Positions 8,335 to 17,089 of a stretch of DNA of 64,000 nt are shown here, in pieces. Under the pieces are notes generated by a model. The model had not been told where the DNA came from. It was given only the letters and a program-made list of their open reading frames with translations, and searched no databases. Both the position numbers and the translations under genes were made by a program. The stretch spans positions 107,202 to 171,201 of the forward strand of contig NZ_JRGM01000136.1 of the NCBI RefSeq assembly GCF_000764665.1. The letters run 5' to 3'. Source of the stretch: Aeromonas lacus (GTDB lineage: Bacteria; Pseudomonadota; Gammaproteobacteria; Enterobacterales; Aeromonadaceae). The stretch's first letter is position 1. The number at the start of each line of letters is the position of its first letter.

Positions 8335-9498
8335 ATGAACAACTTTACTCTCCATACCCCGACCAAAATCCTGTTCGGCCAGGGGCAGATCGCCCAGTTG
8401 CGCGAGCAGCTCCCGAGCGATGCCCGCGTCATGATCACCTACGGTGGCGGCAGCGTGGTACGCAGCGGCCTGCTGGAGCAGATCCGCAGCGAACTGGCTG
8501 GCTTCACCCTGTTTGAATTTGGCGGCATCGAGCCTAACCCGGCCTACGAGACCCTGATGGGTGCCGTGGAGCTGGCCCGTGCCGAGCGGGTCGATTTCCT
8601 GCTCGCCGTTGGCGGCGGCTCGGTGCTCGATGGCTCCAAGTTTATCGCCGCTGCCGCGCACTACGATCTGGCCAAGGATCCCTGGCACATTCTCGAGACC
8701 GTCGGCAGCGAAGTGCGCTCCGCCATTGCGCTGGGTTCAGTGCTGACTCTGCCAGCGACCGGTTCCGAAATGAACATGGGTGCCGTCATCACCCGTCGCA
8801 GCAGTGGCGACAAGGTGCACTTCTTCTCGCCGTTCGTGATGCCGCGCTTTGCCGTGCTCGATCCGGTGCTCACCTACACCCTGCCCGAGCGTCAGGTGGC
8901 GAACGGGGTTGTGGACGCTTTCGTCCACATCGTGGAGCAGTACCTCACCTATCCGGTCAACGCCAAGGTGCAGGATCGCTTCGCCGAAGGCTTGCTGTTG
9001 ACCCTGATTGAAGAGGGCCCCAAGGCGTTGGCCGAGCCGCACAACTACGAGGTGCGCGCCAACATCATGTGGAGTGCCACCATGGCGCTGAACGGCCTGA
9101 TCGGTGCCGGTGTGCCGCAGGACTGGGCCACCCACATGCTGGGTCACGAGCTGACCGCCCTGCACGGCCTTGACCATGCCCAGACTCTGGCGGCCGTGCT
9201 GCCCGCTCTGCTGCAGGCCAAGCGCAAACAGAAGCATGCCAAGCTGCTGCAATACGCAGAGCGGGTGTGGGGTCTGCGCAGCGGCAGCGAAGCGGAGCGC
9301 ATCGACGATGCCATCGCCGCGACCCGCGACTTCTTCGAGCGGATGGGGGTCAAGACCCGGCTGCGCGACTACGGTCTCAACGATCTGGGTATCGATACCC
9401 TGATCGGCAAGCTGGGTGAGCACGGCATGAGCCGTCTGGGCGAGCACGGCGATATCGATCTGGTGCAGAGTCAGCATATTTATGAAGCTGCCTGGTAA
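8335..9498 (+). CDS. yqhD: NADPH-dependent aldehyde reductase YqhD (iron-type alcohol dehydrogenase family)
   Basis: 387 residues, the same as E. coli YqhD, with near-identical landmarks: MNNFTLHTPTKILFG, the nucleotide motif AVGGGSVLDGSKF, TLPATGSEMN, and metal-ligand helices VVDAFVHIVEQY and HELTALHGLDHAQT. It reduces short aldehydes such as methylglyoxal, acrolein or butanal. Two ATGs lie 6 bp apart; AGAAGG spacing and the E. coli start favour 8335 over 8329. It is divergent from its activator yqhC and followed by a terminator. Confidence 0.95.
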   Translation: MNNFTLHTPTKILFGQGQIAQLREQLPSDARVMITYGGGSVVRSGLLEQIRSELAGFTLFEFGGIEPNPAYETLMGAVELARAERVDFLLAVGGGSVLDGSKFIAAAAHYDLAKDPWHILETVGSEVRSAIALGSVLTLPATGSEMNMGAVITRRSSGDKVHFFSPFVMPRFAVLDPVLTYTLPERQVANGVVDAFVHIVEQYLTYPVNAKVQDRFAEGLLLTLIEEGPKALAEPHNYEVRANIMWSATMALNGLIGAGVPQDWATHMLGHELTALHGLDHAQTLAAVLPALLQAKRKQKHAKLLQYAERVWGLRSGSEAERIDDAIAATRDFFERMGVKTRLRDYGLNDLGIDTLIGKLGEHGMSRLGEHGDIDLVQSQHIYEAAW

Positions 9499-9541
9499 AA
9501 GCCTCTGAACGGGCGCCAACCGGCGAAACGATTGAATATCG

Positions 9542-9578
9542 AGGGCCGCCTCCTGCCAGCTGGCGGGAGTGCGGCCCT
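9542..9578 (+). terminator. Terminator after yqhD
   Basis: The outer stem AGGGCCGC / GCGGCCCT encloses an inner stem around CTCCTGCCAGCTGGCGGGAG. The following T-run is weak (GTCATTGTTG). Confidence 0.65.
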
Positions 9579-10005
9579 GTCATTGTTGTGAAATTGTTAT
9601 TTTTCGGCCTTTGCCGCAGCCGTACAGAGCTCCGGCGCATTTAGTAAGAACAAAAAACGCTAAGATAGAGAGCCGGTGAAACATTTTTTTTGACTGGTTG
9701 GATCACTTTTTTCAGCCGTTTTTACTGGTATAAGCCTCTAATTTGGTTTGTTTTTTTTAATCCTCGGCGGGGATGGGCTGAAATCTGTACGCGTGCTGTC
9801 GGGCGTGCGGTTGTAATAAAACTCCAAAATTTGATACTAATCACCTTCGCGCCTGAAAAGCGGGGGCCTGACCATGACAGGAGGTTGAGGTAAAGCCTAC
9901 TGATTTTCATAACAAAGAGCCCAAGACCTGCACTTTGGTCATGTCTTGTTTCGCCAGAAATGAGACACTGGGCAGCGATTGTTTATTAACCATCAGGGAA
10001 TAGTC
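9579..10005 (+). other. Long AT-rich leader and promoter region of pntAB
   Basis: About 430 bp with no supportable gene. It contains long T-runs (around 9682 and 9750), a possible weak sigma70 promoter (TTGTAA, 18 bp, TACTAA at about 9811-9840) and a small inverted repeat (CAAGAC...GTCTTG near 9931-9956) shortly before the pntA ribosome site AGGGA. A 67-codon frame from 9690 has no ribosome site and no family resemblance. Confidence 0.45.
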
Positions 10006-11532
10006 ATGCAGATTGGAATACCGAGAGAGAGTCTCGTCGGTGAGACCCGGGTCGCAGCGACCCCGGCTACCGTCGAGCAGCTGAAAAAGCTCGGCTTCGA
10101 GGTCGCCATCGAGACCGGCGCAGGCCTGTCGGCCAGCTTCGATGATGCCGCCTTCGAGGCTGCCGGTGCCAGCGTGGTGCCGAATGTCTGGCAAGCCGAC
10201 CTTATCTTCAAGGTCAATGCGCCGACCGATGCCGAGATCGCACAAATTAAAGATGGCGCCACTCTGATTAGCTTCATCTGGCCTGCCCAGAACCCCGAGC
10301 TGGTCAAGAAGCTGTCCGAGCGCAACATCAATGTAATGGCGATGGATATGGTGCCGCGGATCTCCCGTGCCCAGTCCCTCGATGCCCTCTCCTCCATGGC
10401 CAACATCGGTGGCTATCGTGCCGTTGTTGAAGCTGCGCACCAGTTCGGTCGCTTCTTCACCGGCCAGATCACTGCTGCCGGTAAAGTGCCGCCTGCCAAG
10501 GTGCTGGTGATCGGTGCCGGCGTAGCCGGTCTGGCTGCCATCGGTACTGCCGGTTCCCTCGGTGCCATCGTGCGTGCCTTCGATACCCGTCTGGAAGTGG
10601 CCGAGCAGATCGAGTCCATGGGTGGCGAGTTCCTCAAGCTGGACTTCGGCGGTGAGGATGGTTCCTCCTCCGATGGTTACGCCAAAGTGATGAGCGAAGA
10701 GTTCATCAAGGCCGAGATGGAGCTGTTTGCCCAGCAGGCCAAAGAGGTGGACATCATCATCACCACCGCCCTGATCCCGGGCAAGCCGGCTCCCAAGCTG
10801 ATCACCAAAGAGATGGTCGACAGCATGAAGCCGGGCTCCGTCATCGTGGACATGGCCGCTCAGGCCGGCGGCAACTGTGAATACACAGTGCCGGGCGAAC
10901 TGCATGTCACCGCCAACGGCGTCAAGGTGATTGGTTACACCGATCTGCCGGGTCGACTGCCTGCCCAATCCTCCCAGCTTTACGGTACCAACCTGGTCAA
11001 CCTGATGAAGCTGATGTGCAAGGAGAAGGACGGCAACGTCGCCATCGACTTCGAAGACGTGGTGCAGCGCAATATGACGGTGATCCAGGCCGGTGAAGTG
11101 ACCTTCCCGCCGCCCGCCATCTCCGTCTCTGCTGCCCCGCAGAAACCGGCCGCCGCCAAACCGGCAGCCAAGAAGGAAGAGGCCAAGCCCTCCAACAAGA
11201 AGTTCGTGTTCGGTGCCCTCGGCATCGCCGCCTTCGGCTGGATCGCCTCCGTTGCCCCGGCAGCCTTCCTCTCCCACTTCACCGTATTCATCCTGGCCTG
11301 TGTGGTCGGTTACTACGTGGTGTGGAACGTCTCTCACGCCCTGCACACGCCGCTGATGTCGGTCACCAATGCCATCTCCGGCATTATCGTGGTCGGTGCC
11401 CTGCTGCAGATCGGGCAAGGGTCGACTCTGGTTACCGCGCTGGCGTTCGTCGCCGTGCTGATTGCCAGTATCAACATCTTCGGCGGCTTCACCGTCACTC
11501 AGCGCATGCTGAAGATGTTCCGTAAGGATTAA
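10006..11532 (+). CDS. pntA: NAD(P) transhydrogenase subunit alpha
   Basis: 508 residues (E. coli PntA 510). Domain I, the NAD(H)-binding alanine-dehydrogenase-like part, spans about 1-380 with [20 protein letters not shown] and the Rossmann motif [21 protein letters not shown] charged Ala/Lys/Pro linker (about 380-402) leads to four C-terminal membrane helices of domain II. With PntB it couples proton entry to hydride transfer from NADH to NADP+. The ATG at 10006 follows AGGGA. pntB begins 11 bp downstream. Confidence 0.97.
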   Translation: MQIGIPRESLVGETRVAATPATVEQLKKLGFEVAIETGAGLSASFDDAAFEAAGASVVPNVWQADLIFKVNAPTDAEIAQIKDGATLISFIWPAQNPELVKKLSERNINVMAMDMVPRISRAQSLDALSSMANIGGYRAVVEAAHQFGRFFTGQITAAGKVPPAKVLVIGAGVAGLAAIGTAGSLGAIVRAFDTRLEVAEQIESMGGEFLKLDFGGEDGSSSDGYAKVMSEEFIKAEMELFAQQAKEVDIIITTALIPGKPAPKLITKEMVDSMKPGSVIVDMAAQAGGNCEYTVPGELHVTANGVKVIGYTDLPGRLPAQSSQLYGTNLVNLMKLMCKEKDGNVAIDFEDVVQRNMTVIQAGEVTFPPPAISVSAAPQKPAAAKPAAKKEEAKPSNKKFVFGALGIAAFGWIASVAPAAFLSHFTVFILACVVGYYVVWNVSHALHTPLMSVTNAISGIIVVGALLQIGQGSTLVTALAFVAVLIASINIFGGFTVTQRMLKMFRKD

Positions 11533-11543
11533 GGGGGTTTAAC

Positions 11544-13028
11544 GTGTCTCAAGGACTGGTAACAGCATCCTATATCGTTGCCGCCGTGCTCTTCATCCTC
11601 AGTCTCGCGGGACTGTCGAAGCAAGAGACGGCCAAACATGGCAACCTGTTCGGTATCGCGGGTATGGCCATCGCCCTGATCGCGACCGCGTTCAACCCGG
11701 AGACCAGTGGCGTTCACTGGATCATTCTGGCCATGGTGATCGGTGGTGCCATCGGCGTGCGTCTGGCGCTCAAGGTCGAGATGACCGAGATGCCCGAGCT
11801 GGTGGCCGTGCTGCACAGCTTCGTGGGTATGGCAGCAGTACTGGTGGGCTTCAACAGCTTCATCGACCTGCACCCCTCCGCACCGGCTGAAGTGGTTGTC
11901 TCCGTCGGTTCCAACCTGGATGCCACGCTGGCAGCCGCCCGTGCGGCGTTCGAGCAGGCAGCCAGCGTTGCCCAGGTCGAGCACCTGACCGGCGCCATGC
12001 TGAACATCCACCTGGTCGAGATCTTCCTCGGCGTCTTCATCGGTGCCGTGACCTTCACCGGTTCCGTGGTGGCGTTCGGCAAGCTGCGTGGTCTCATCTC
12101 CTCCAAGCCGCTGATGCTGCCGCACCGCCACAAGCTGAACCTGCTGGCTGTGGTCGCCTCGCTGGCGCTGATGGTCTACTTCGTCAACGCCGGTGGTTCC
12201 ACCTTCGCTCTGCTGGTGATGACCCTGATCGCCTTCGCCTTTGGCTGGCATCTGGTGGCTTCCATCGGCGGTGCCGACATGCCGGTAGTGGTCTCCATGC
12301 TGAACTCCTACTCCGGTTGGGCGGCGGCGGCGGCGGGCTTCATGCTCTCCAACGACCTGCTGATCGTGGTGGGTGCGCTGGTAGGTTCCTCCGGTGCCAT
12401 CCTCTCTTACATCATGTGCAAGGCGATGAACCGCTCCTTCATCTCCGTGATCGCCGGTGGCTTCGGCTCTGATGGCGTGGCCTCCACGGCTGATCAGGAG
12501 ATGGGCGAATACCGCGAAACCAGCGCCGAGGAAGTGGCTGACCTGCTGAAGAACTCCAGCTCCGTCATCATCACCCCGGGCTACGGTATGGCGGTGGCGC
12601 AGGCTCAGTATCCGGTTGCCGAGATCACCCAGAAGCTGCGTGACCGCGGCGTCAAGGTGCGCTTCGGTATCCACCCGGTTGCCGGTCGTCTGCCTGGCCA
12701 CATGAACGTGCTGCTGGCGGAAGCGAAAGTACCGTATGACATCGTGCTGGAAATGGACGAGATCAACGAGGACTTCGCCGATACCGACACCGTGCTGGTG
12801 ATTGGTGCCAACGACACCGTCAACCCGGCTGCGATGGAAGATCCGGGCAGCCCGATCGCCGGTATGCCGGTACTGGAAGTGTGGAAAGCGCAGAACGTCA
12901 TCGGCTTCAAGCGCTCCATGAACACTGGCTATGCCGGTGTCCAGAACCCGCTGTTCTTCAAAGAGAATACCCAGATGCTGTTTGGCGATGCCAAGGCCAG
13001 CGTCGAGGCAATCCTGAAAGCACTGTAA
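11544..13028 (+). CDS. pntB: NAD(P) transhydrogenase subunit beta
   Basis: 494 residues. Nine or so membrane helices of domain II are followed by the NADP(H)-binding domain III, with [19 protein letters not shown] and [16 protein letters not shown]. The start is GTG preceded by AGGGGG. Compared with my recollection of E. coli PntB (462 residues) it carries about 30 extra residues in the loop after [13 protein letters not shown] (about residues 115-140, Ala/Val/Glu-rich). The remainder is very conserved. Confidence 0.97.
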   Translation: MSQGLVTASYIVAAVLFILSLAGLSKQETAKHGNLFGIAGMAIALIATAFNPETSGVHWIILAMVIGGAIGVRLALKVEMTEMPELVAVLHSFVGMAAVLVGFNSFIDLHPSAPAEVVVSVGSNLDATLAAARAAFEQAASVAQVEHLTGAMLNIHLVEIFLGVFIGAVTFTGSVVAFGKLRGLISSKPLMLPHRHKLNLLAVVASLALMVYFVNAGGSTFALLVMTLIAFAFGWHLVASIGGADMPVVVSMLNSYSGWAAAAAGFMLSNDLLIVVGALVGSSGAILSYIMCKAMNRSFISVIAGGFGSDGVASTADQEMGEYRETSAEEVADLLKNSSSVIITPGYGMAVAQAQYPVAEITQKLRDRGVKVRFGIHPVAGRLPGHMNVLLAEAKVPYDIVLEMDEINEDFADTDTVLVIGANDTVNPAAMEDPGSPIAGMPVLEVWKAQNVIGFKRSMNTGYAGVQNPLFFKENTQMLFGDAKASVEAILKAL

Positions 13029-13051
13029 GTGCCATTCAGAGACTGGATATC

Positions 13052-13075
13052 AAGGAGGCTTCGGCCTCCTTTTTT
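13052..13075 (+). terminator. Terminator after pntB
   Basis: An 8-bp stem (AAGGAGGC / GCCTCCTT) with a TTCG loop runs into six Ts. Confidence 0.92.
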
Positions 13076-13126
13076 ATTGCTCATCCCTTGTATATCCTCA
13101 ATCCATACGGACCGTGAGGGATCTCC

Positions 13127-13906
13127 ATGATGTGGTGTCAGGGTTGGCGAAGGATCGGGTGTTACGGCTGGCTGCTGGCTTCCCTGCTTGGTGCCGGTTT
13201 GGCGGCTGCGGCGGACAAACCGCCGACCCTGACGCTGCTAACCGAGCTGTGGCCGCCCTACGTGATGCGTGATGATGGTGGTCGACTGGTGGGAGCCGAT
13301 CTCGATCTGGCTTGTACCGTGCTGCAGCAGCTTGGCTATCGCACCGAAATCAGGGTGCTCCCCTGGAAGCGGGTTTTGCAGCAGGCGATGCTGCGTGAAG
13401 GAGATGCGGTGATCGATATCTTCTATGTCGAGGCCCGCAAGAGCTGGCTCCACTATCCCGAGGAGCCGCTCTCCTACAGTGGCGAGGTGCTCTTCTATCC
13501 GGTGGATCGCCCACTCCACGTTGCCCAGCTGGCCGACCTCAAGGGGTTGCGGGTCGGCATTCAGGCCGACTATGCCTACAGCAAATCCTTCTTGACCGAT
13601 ACCGGGGTGATCCGGGTGCCGATGACGGGGGAGGGGAATGCCGTCAAGCAGCTTCACCTGATGATGGCGGGCAGGCTGGATGGAGTGGTGCTGAACGAGC
13701 TGGTCGGGCGTTACCTGCTGCACACCCAGGGTTTGCAGGATCAGGTGAGCCACGGCTCCTATATGTTGACCGACGATAGCCGCAACTTTCTCGGATTTAC
13801 CCACAAACCCGGCCACGATCAGCTGGCTATCCGTTTCTCTGCCGCCCTGAAACAGTTCAAGCAGACCCCCGCCTACAAGCAGCTGCTGGCCCGCTATCAC
13901 CTCTAG
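13127..13906 (+). CDS. Periplasmic solute-binding protein, family 3, without ABC partners
   Basis: 259 residues. The signal peptide (WLLASLLGAGLAAAADK, cleavage after about residue 28) is followed by a two-lobed type-2 binding fold: LTLLTELWPPYVMRDDGGRL, GADLDLACTVLQQLGYR, and DLKGLRVGIQADYAYSKSF in lobe 2. No permease or ATPase genes lie nearby. Such orphan proteins are common in Aeromonas, Vibrio and Shewanella and may feed chemoreceptors or act alone. The ligand is unknown. A paralogue of the same class is at 37366-38133. Confidence 0.85.
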   Translation: MMWCQGWRRIGCYGWLLASLLGAGLAAAADKPPTLTLLTELWPPYVMRDDGGRLVGADLDLACTVLQQLGYRTEIRVLPWKRVLQQAMLREGDAVIDIFYVEARKSWLHYPEEPLSYSGEVLFYPVDRPLHVAQLADLKGLRVGIQADYAYSKSFLTDTGVIRVPMTGEGNAVKQLHLMMAGRLDGVVLNELVGRYLLHTQGLQDQVSHGSYMLTDDSRNFLGFTHKPGHDQLAIRFSAALKQFKQTPAYKQLLARYHL

Positions 13907-14042
13907 GCGGGCCCGCCCTCTGTGCGTTGCCTCACAATTTGTCGCACTTTGTTAAAAGACGGGCATAATGGCGCTGAAAAAAGCGATATTGCGCAACTTA
14001 ATTTGATTTTATTGATATTAGGATCAAATCCAGTTGATTTGC

Positions 14043-14147
14043 ATGGGGCTGCCATCAGGTGGCTACCTCTCTCGCGACGCCGTTGCGGCGCTCCCCGAAT
14101 TGATGCTGACCCCGGGTCACCCTTTTTTGCCATGCTGTTGCCTGTAG
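14043..14147 (+). CDS. Putative cysteine-rich leader peptide upstream of cyuA
   Basis: A 34-codon frame ends PFLPCCCL-stop. Its three consecutive Cys codons (TGC TGT TGC, 14133-14141) lie 40 bp before the cysteine desulfidase start. An internal ATG at 14103 would give a 14-residue leader with the same tail. Neither ATG has a strong ribosome site; a TTG at 14034, 10 bases after AGGA, is a third option. A short GC hairpin with a T-run lies inside the frame, and a 7-bp hairpin (14139-14159) spans the last Cys codon and stop. Context suggests a cysteine-sensing leader; translation is unproven. Confidence 0.4.
   Translation: MGLPSGGYLSRDAVAALPELMLTPGHPFLPCCCL
14107..14128 (+). terminator. Candidate attenuator hairpin in the cyuA leader
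   Basis: TGACC-CCG-GGTCA (14107-14119) forms a 5-bp stem with a 3-base loop, followed by CCC and six Ts (14123-14128). It lies 60 bp before the cyuA start, inside the Cys-rich leader frame and just upstream of its Cys codons. The stem is short, so its strength as an intrinsic terminator is uncertain. Confidence 0.4.
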
Positions 14148-14186
14148 CGATGACAGGCATTGCGCCACCAAGATGAGATTGCACAG

Positions 14187-15473
14187 ATGAAAGCACAATG
14201 GACCGACTTTATTACCCTGCTCAAGCGTGAAGTGGTGCCGGCCCTTGGCTGCACCGAGCCAATGTCGGTCGCCCTGGCTGCGGCCAACTGCCGCAAGCTG
14301 CTGGGGCAGGATCCGACCCGTATCAGCGTATGGGTCAGCGGCAACCTGTTCAAGAACGGCATGGGCGTCGGGGTGCCGGGTACCGGCATGATCGGTCTGC
14401 CGGTGGCCGCTGCGGTCGGCATCACAGGTGGTAACCCGGATGCCGGGCTGGAGGTGCTCAAGACTCTCACGTCAGATCAGGTGGAAGCAGCCAAGGCGCT
14501 GCTGCCTGCCATCAAGGTGGATGTGAAGGATGTGCCGGACGTGCTCTACGCCGAGGTGCTGGCCGAGGTGGATGGCCACAGCGCCCGGGTGGTGATCTGC
14601 ACCGACCACACCCGCATCATCCTGATGGAGAAGGATGGCGAGGTGCTGATGCAGCAGGACAACGCTCCCGGCGTGCAGATCCAGGCTGCTCCTTCCAGCA
14701 AGCCCGCCATGACCCTGCGCGAGATCGTTGATTTTGCCCTGCAGGTACCGCTGGCCGAGATCGACTTCATTCGGGAGGCGGCCACCATGAATCAGGCGCT
14801 GGCGGACGAAGGGTTGCAGGGGTATGGCCTGCGCATCGGCAAGATCCTCACCGAGCAGGTGGAGCGCAAGCTGCTCTCCGATGACCTGATGACCCTGGCG
14901 ATGCGCCTATCTTCTGCCGCTTCCGATGCACGGATGGATGGCGCCATGCTGCCCGCCATGTCCAACTCGGGCTCCGGCAATCAGGGCATTGCCGCCACCA
15001 TGCCGGTAGTCGCCGCCGCCCGCTTCCTCAAGGTGAGCGACGAGCAGCTGACCCGGGCGCTGGTGATGAGCCATCTGGTGGCCATCTACATCAAGACCTA
15101 TCAGAACAAGCTGTCGGCCCTCTGTGCCGCCAGCACCGCCGCCATGGGCTCCGGTGCGGCCATCACCTGGCTGCTGGGCGGCCAGTTCGAGCAGATCAGC
15201 CACTGCATCAACAACATGATTGGCGATGTCTCCGGCATCATCTGTGACGGCGCCGGCAGCGCCTGTTCCATGAAGGTCTCCACCTCGACCTCGGCGGCGG
15301 TGAAATCCTCGCTGATGGCCATCAACAATCTGCATGTGCCCCAGAGTGAGGGGATCGTCTCCGACGATGTGGACCAGACAATCGCCAATCTGGGCCGCCT
15401 CTCCAAAGAGGGGATGCTGGATACGGATATCGAGATCATCAACATCATGCGAGCGAAACAGCAGAAGCCATAA
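14187..15473 (+). CDS. cyuA: L-cysteine desulfidase (UPF0597, CyuA/YhaM family)
   Basis: 428 residues, of the UPF0597/YhaM type. It breaks L-cysteine into pyruvate, ammonia and sulfide using an iron-sulfur cluster. Conserved cysteines expected to hold the cluster are visible: Cys22 in ALGCTEPMS, one in KLSALCAASTAAMG, and those in GIICDGAGSACSMKVSTS. The ATG at 14187 gives MKAQWTDF; an upstream in-frame start 9 codons earlier is possible. A terminator and the cystine importer follow. The Cys-codon leader upstream points to control by cysteine supply. No CyuR/DecR-type regulator is adjacent. Confidence 0.9.
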   Translation: MKAQWTDFITLLKREVVPALGCTEPMSVALAAANCRKLLGQDPTRISVWVSGNLFKNGMGVGVPGTGMIGLPVAAAVGITGGNPDAGLEVLKTLTSDQVEAAKALLPAIKVDVKDVPDVLYAEVLAEVDGHSARVVICTDHTRIILMEKDGEVLMQQDNAPGVQIQAAPSSKPAMTLREIVDFALQVPLAEIDFIREAATMNQALADEGLQGYGLRIGKILTEQVERKLLSDDLMTLAMRLSSAASDARMDGAMLPAMSNSGSGNQGIAATMPVVAAARFLKVSDEQLTRALVMSHLVAIYIKTYQNKLSALCAASTAAMGSGAAITWLLGGQFEQISHCINNMIGDVSGIICDGAGSACSMKVSTSTSAAVKSSLMAINNLHVPQSEGIVSDDVDQTIANLGRLSKEGMLDTDIEIINIMRAKQQKP

Positions 15474-15484
15474 GTTTGTAGAAA

Positions 15485-15510
15485 CAAAGGGGGCTCAGAC
15501 CCCCTTGTTT
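15485..15510 (+). terminator. Terminator after cyuA
   Basis: AAGGGGG / CCCCCTT stem around CTCAGA, followed by GTTT, 12 bp after the stop codon. It separates cyuA from tcyP transcription at least in part. Confidence 0.75.
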
Positions 15511-15551
15511 ATGTCGTGACGGGTCAGGCCGTCCGACACGGTTGCCAGGGC

Positions 15552-15620
15552 ATGCGTCGTGCTTGCTCTTGTTTCCCGGGCATTGCCCGCTTTTTGGGGG
15601 GGTCATCTCATGACACTTAG
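15552..15620 (+). CDS. Putative cysteine-codon leader peptide upstream of tcyP
   Basis: A 22-codon frame starts MRRACSCFPG, with Cys codons at 15564-15566 and 15570-15572, and stops at TAG 15618-15620, 11 bases inside tcyP. A GC hairpin with a T-run (15577-15595) starts 5 bases after the second Cys codon. A ribosome stalled there would cover its 5' arm, the geometry of classical amino-acid attenuation. The ribosome site is poor (AGGG directly before the ATG). Translation is inferred only. Confidence 0.4.
   Translation: MRRACSCFPGIARFLGGSSHDT
15577..15595 (+). terminator. Candidate attenuator hairpin in the tcyP leader
   Basis: CGGGC-ATT-GCCCG (15577-15589) is a 5-bp GC stem followed by C and five Ts (15591-15595), ending 14 bp before the tcyP ATG. 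Its 3' arm (TGCCC, 15584-15588) could instead pair with GGGCA at 15548-15552, a possible antiterminator. Confidence 0.45.
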
Positions 15621-17010
15621 CGTTATCGGTAATCTGGCCATTACGGCCTTCTTGCTGTTCTTCCTCTATCGGTTGCAGCAAAAACATGTGAGCTTCACCC
15701 GCCGGGTGTTTGCCGGTCTGGGGCTGGGTATCCTGTTCGGCGCGGCCCTGCAGCTGCTCTACGGAGCGGGTTCTGCGGTGATTGGCCAGACCATCGACTA
15801 TCTCGATATCGTCGGTAGCGGCTATGTGAAGCTGCTGCAGATGATCATCATCCCGCTGATCATGGTCTCCATCATCAGCGCCATCCTCAAGCTCAACGGC
15901 GGTACCGCTCTTGGCAAGATCAGCGCCATGACCATAGGCGTGCTGATCTTCACCACCGCTATTGCTGCAGGGGCGGGCATCCTGATGTCCAACCTGTTTG
16001 GTCTGACGGCGGAAGGGCTCACTGCCGGTGCTGCGGAAAGTGCTCGCGGTGCGGCGCTGCAGAGCACCCTCGGCAGCGTCGAGAGCATGTCCTTTGCCAA
16101 GATGGTGCTGGAGTTCATTCCGGCCAACCCCTTCCTCGACATGACCGGCGGTCGCAAGACCTCCACTATTGCCGTGGTGATCTTCTCCATCTTCATCGGT
16201 CTGTCGGCTACCGGCATCGCCCGCAAGAAGCCGGAGATCTTCGCCAGCTTCAGCCACTTCATCGCCGTGGCCCATGCCATCGTGATGCGGATGGTGACCC
16301 TGGTGCTGCGCCTGACGCCGTTCGGCGTGCTGGCCCTGATGACCAAGGTGGTTTCCGGCTCCAACTACGCTGACATCATCAATCTGCTCAGCTTCGTCAT
16401 GGCCTCTTACGGCGCCATCGCCATCATGTTCGCCGTGCACCTGCTGCTGGTCGGCATGGTCGGCATCAACCCGGCCCGCTTCCTGAAGAAGATCACGCCG
16501 GTGCTGGCCTTTGCCTTTACCTCGCGCACCAGTGCGGGCTCCATCCCGATGAACGTGCAGACCCAGACCAAGTCGCTGGGTATTCCGGAGGGGATCGCCA
16601 ACTTCGCGGCCTCCTTCGGTTCCACCATCGGCCAGAACGGCTGTGCCGGTATCTATCCGGCGATGCTGGCAGTGATGATTGCACCGACTGTCGGGGTCAA
16701 CCCGATGGACCCGAGCTTCATCATGACCCTGATCGCCATCATCACCGTCAGCTCCTTCGGGGTGGCCGGGATCGGCGGTGGCGCCACCTTTGCCGCGCTG
16801 ATCGTGCTCTCCGCGCTGGACTTCCCGGTGGCGCTGGCCGGTCTGCTCATCTCCATCGAGCCACTGATCGACATGGGCCGTACTGCGCTCAACGTCTCCG
16901 GCTCCATCACCGCGGGCACGGTTACCAGCCGCCTGCTGGGGGAGACCGACATGAATGTATTCAACAGCGATCACGAAGTGAGTCTGGACGGCGAAGAGTC
17001 CACCATCTGA
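15610..17010 (+). CDS. tcyP: L-cystine:cation symporter TcyP (YdjN-type, DAACS family)
   Basis: 466 residues of the dicarboxylate/amino acid:cation symporter family, with about 8 membrane helices and two hairpins. Landmarks shared with E. coli YdjN/TcyP are GSGYVKLLQMIIIPLIMVSI, LFTTAIAAGAG and NLFGLTAEGL. The transport core is AFTSRTSAGSIPMNVQT and FGSTIGQNGCAGIYPAM. It imports cystine across the inner membrane. The ATG at 15610 is preceded by a G7 run. It lies directly after cysteine desulfidase and before a CoA-disulfide reductase-like gene. Confidence 0.9.
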   Translation: MTLSVIGNLAITAFLLFFLYRLQQKHVSFTRRVFAGLGLGILFGAALQLLYGAGSAVIGQTIDYLDIVGSGYVKLLQMIIIPLIMVSIISAILKLNGGTALGKISAMTIGVLIFTTAIAAGAGILMSNLFGLTAEGLTAGAAESARGAALQSTLGSVESMSFAKMVLEFIPANPFLDMTGGRKTSTIAVVIFSIFIGLSATGIARKKPEIFASFSHFIAVAHAIVMRMVTLVLRLTPFGVLALMTKVVSGSNYADIINLLSFVMASYGAIAIMFAVHLLLVGMVGINPARFLKKITPVLAFAFTSRTSAGSIPMNVQTQTKSLGIPEGIANFAASFGSTIGQNGCAGIYPAMLAVMIAPTVGVNPMDPSFIMTLIAIITVSSFGVAGIGGGATFAALIVLSALDFPVALAGLLISIEPLIDMGRTALNVSGSITAGTVTSRLLGETDMNVFNSDHEVSLDGEESTI

Positions 17011-17047
17011 TCCGCTGCGGGAGGGGTAAACTTCCCGCCATCAACCA

Positions 17048-17069
17048 CAGGGAGGGCATACCCTCCCTG
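17048..17069 (+). other. Stem-loop between tcyP and the disulfide reductase gene
   Basis: A perfect 9-bp stem (CAGGGAGGG / CCCTCCCTG) with loop CATA but no T-run. It lies 38 bp after tcyP and 20 bp before the next start. It is more likely an RNA-stability or processing element than a full terminator. Confidence 0.5.
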
Positions 17070-17089
17070 CGTCATTGACAGGAGCAACT

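Noticed and set aside
9690..9893. 67-codon frame before pntA
   Set aside because: TTG start, no ribosome site, no recognisable pattern. Region is better explained as promoter and leader.
14012..14027. Possible FNR site TTGAT...ATCAA upstream of cyuA
   Set aside because: The arms are perfect, but the spacer is 6 bases where FNR and CRP-type dimers need 4 (FNR) or a different core. Left unassigned.
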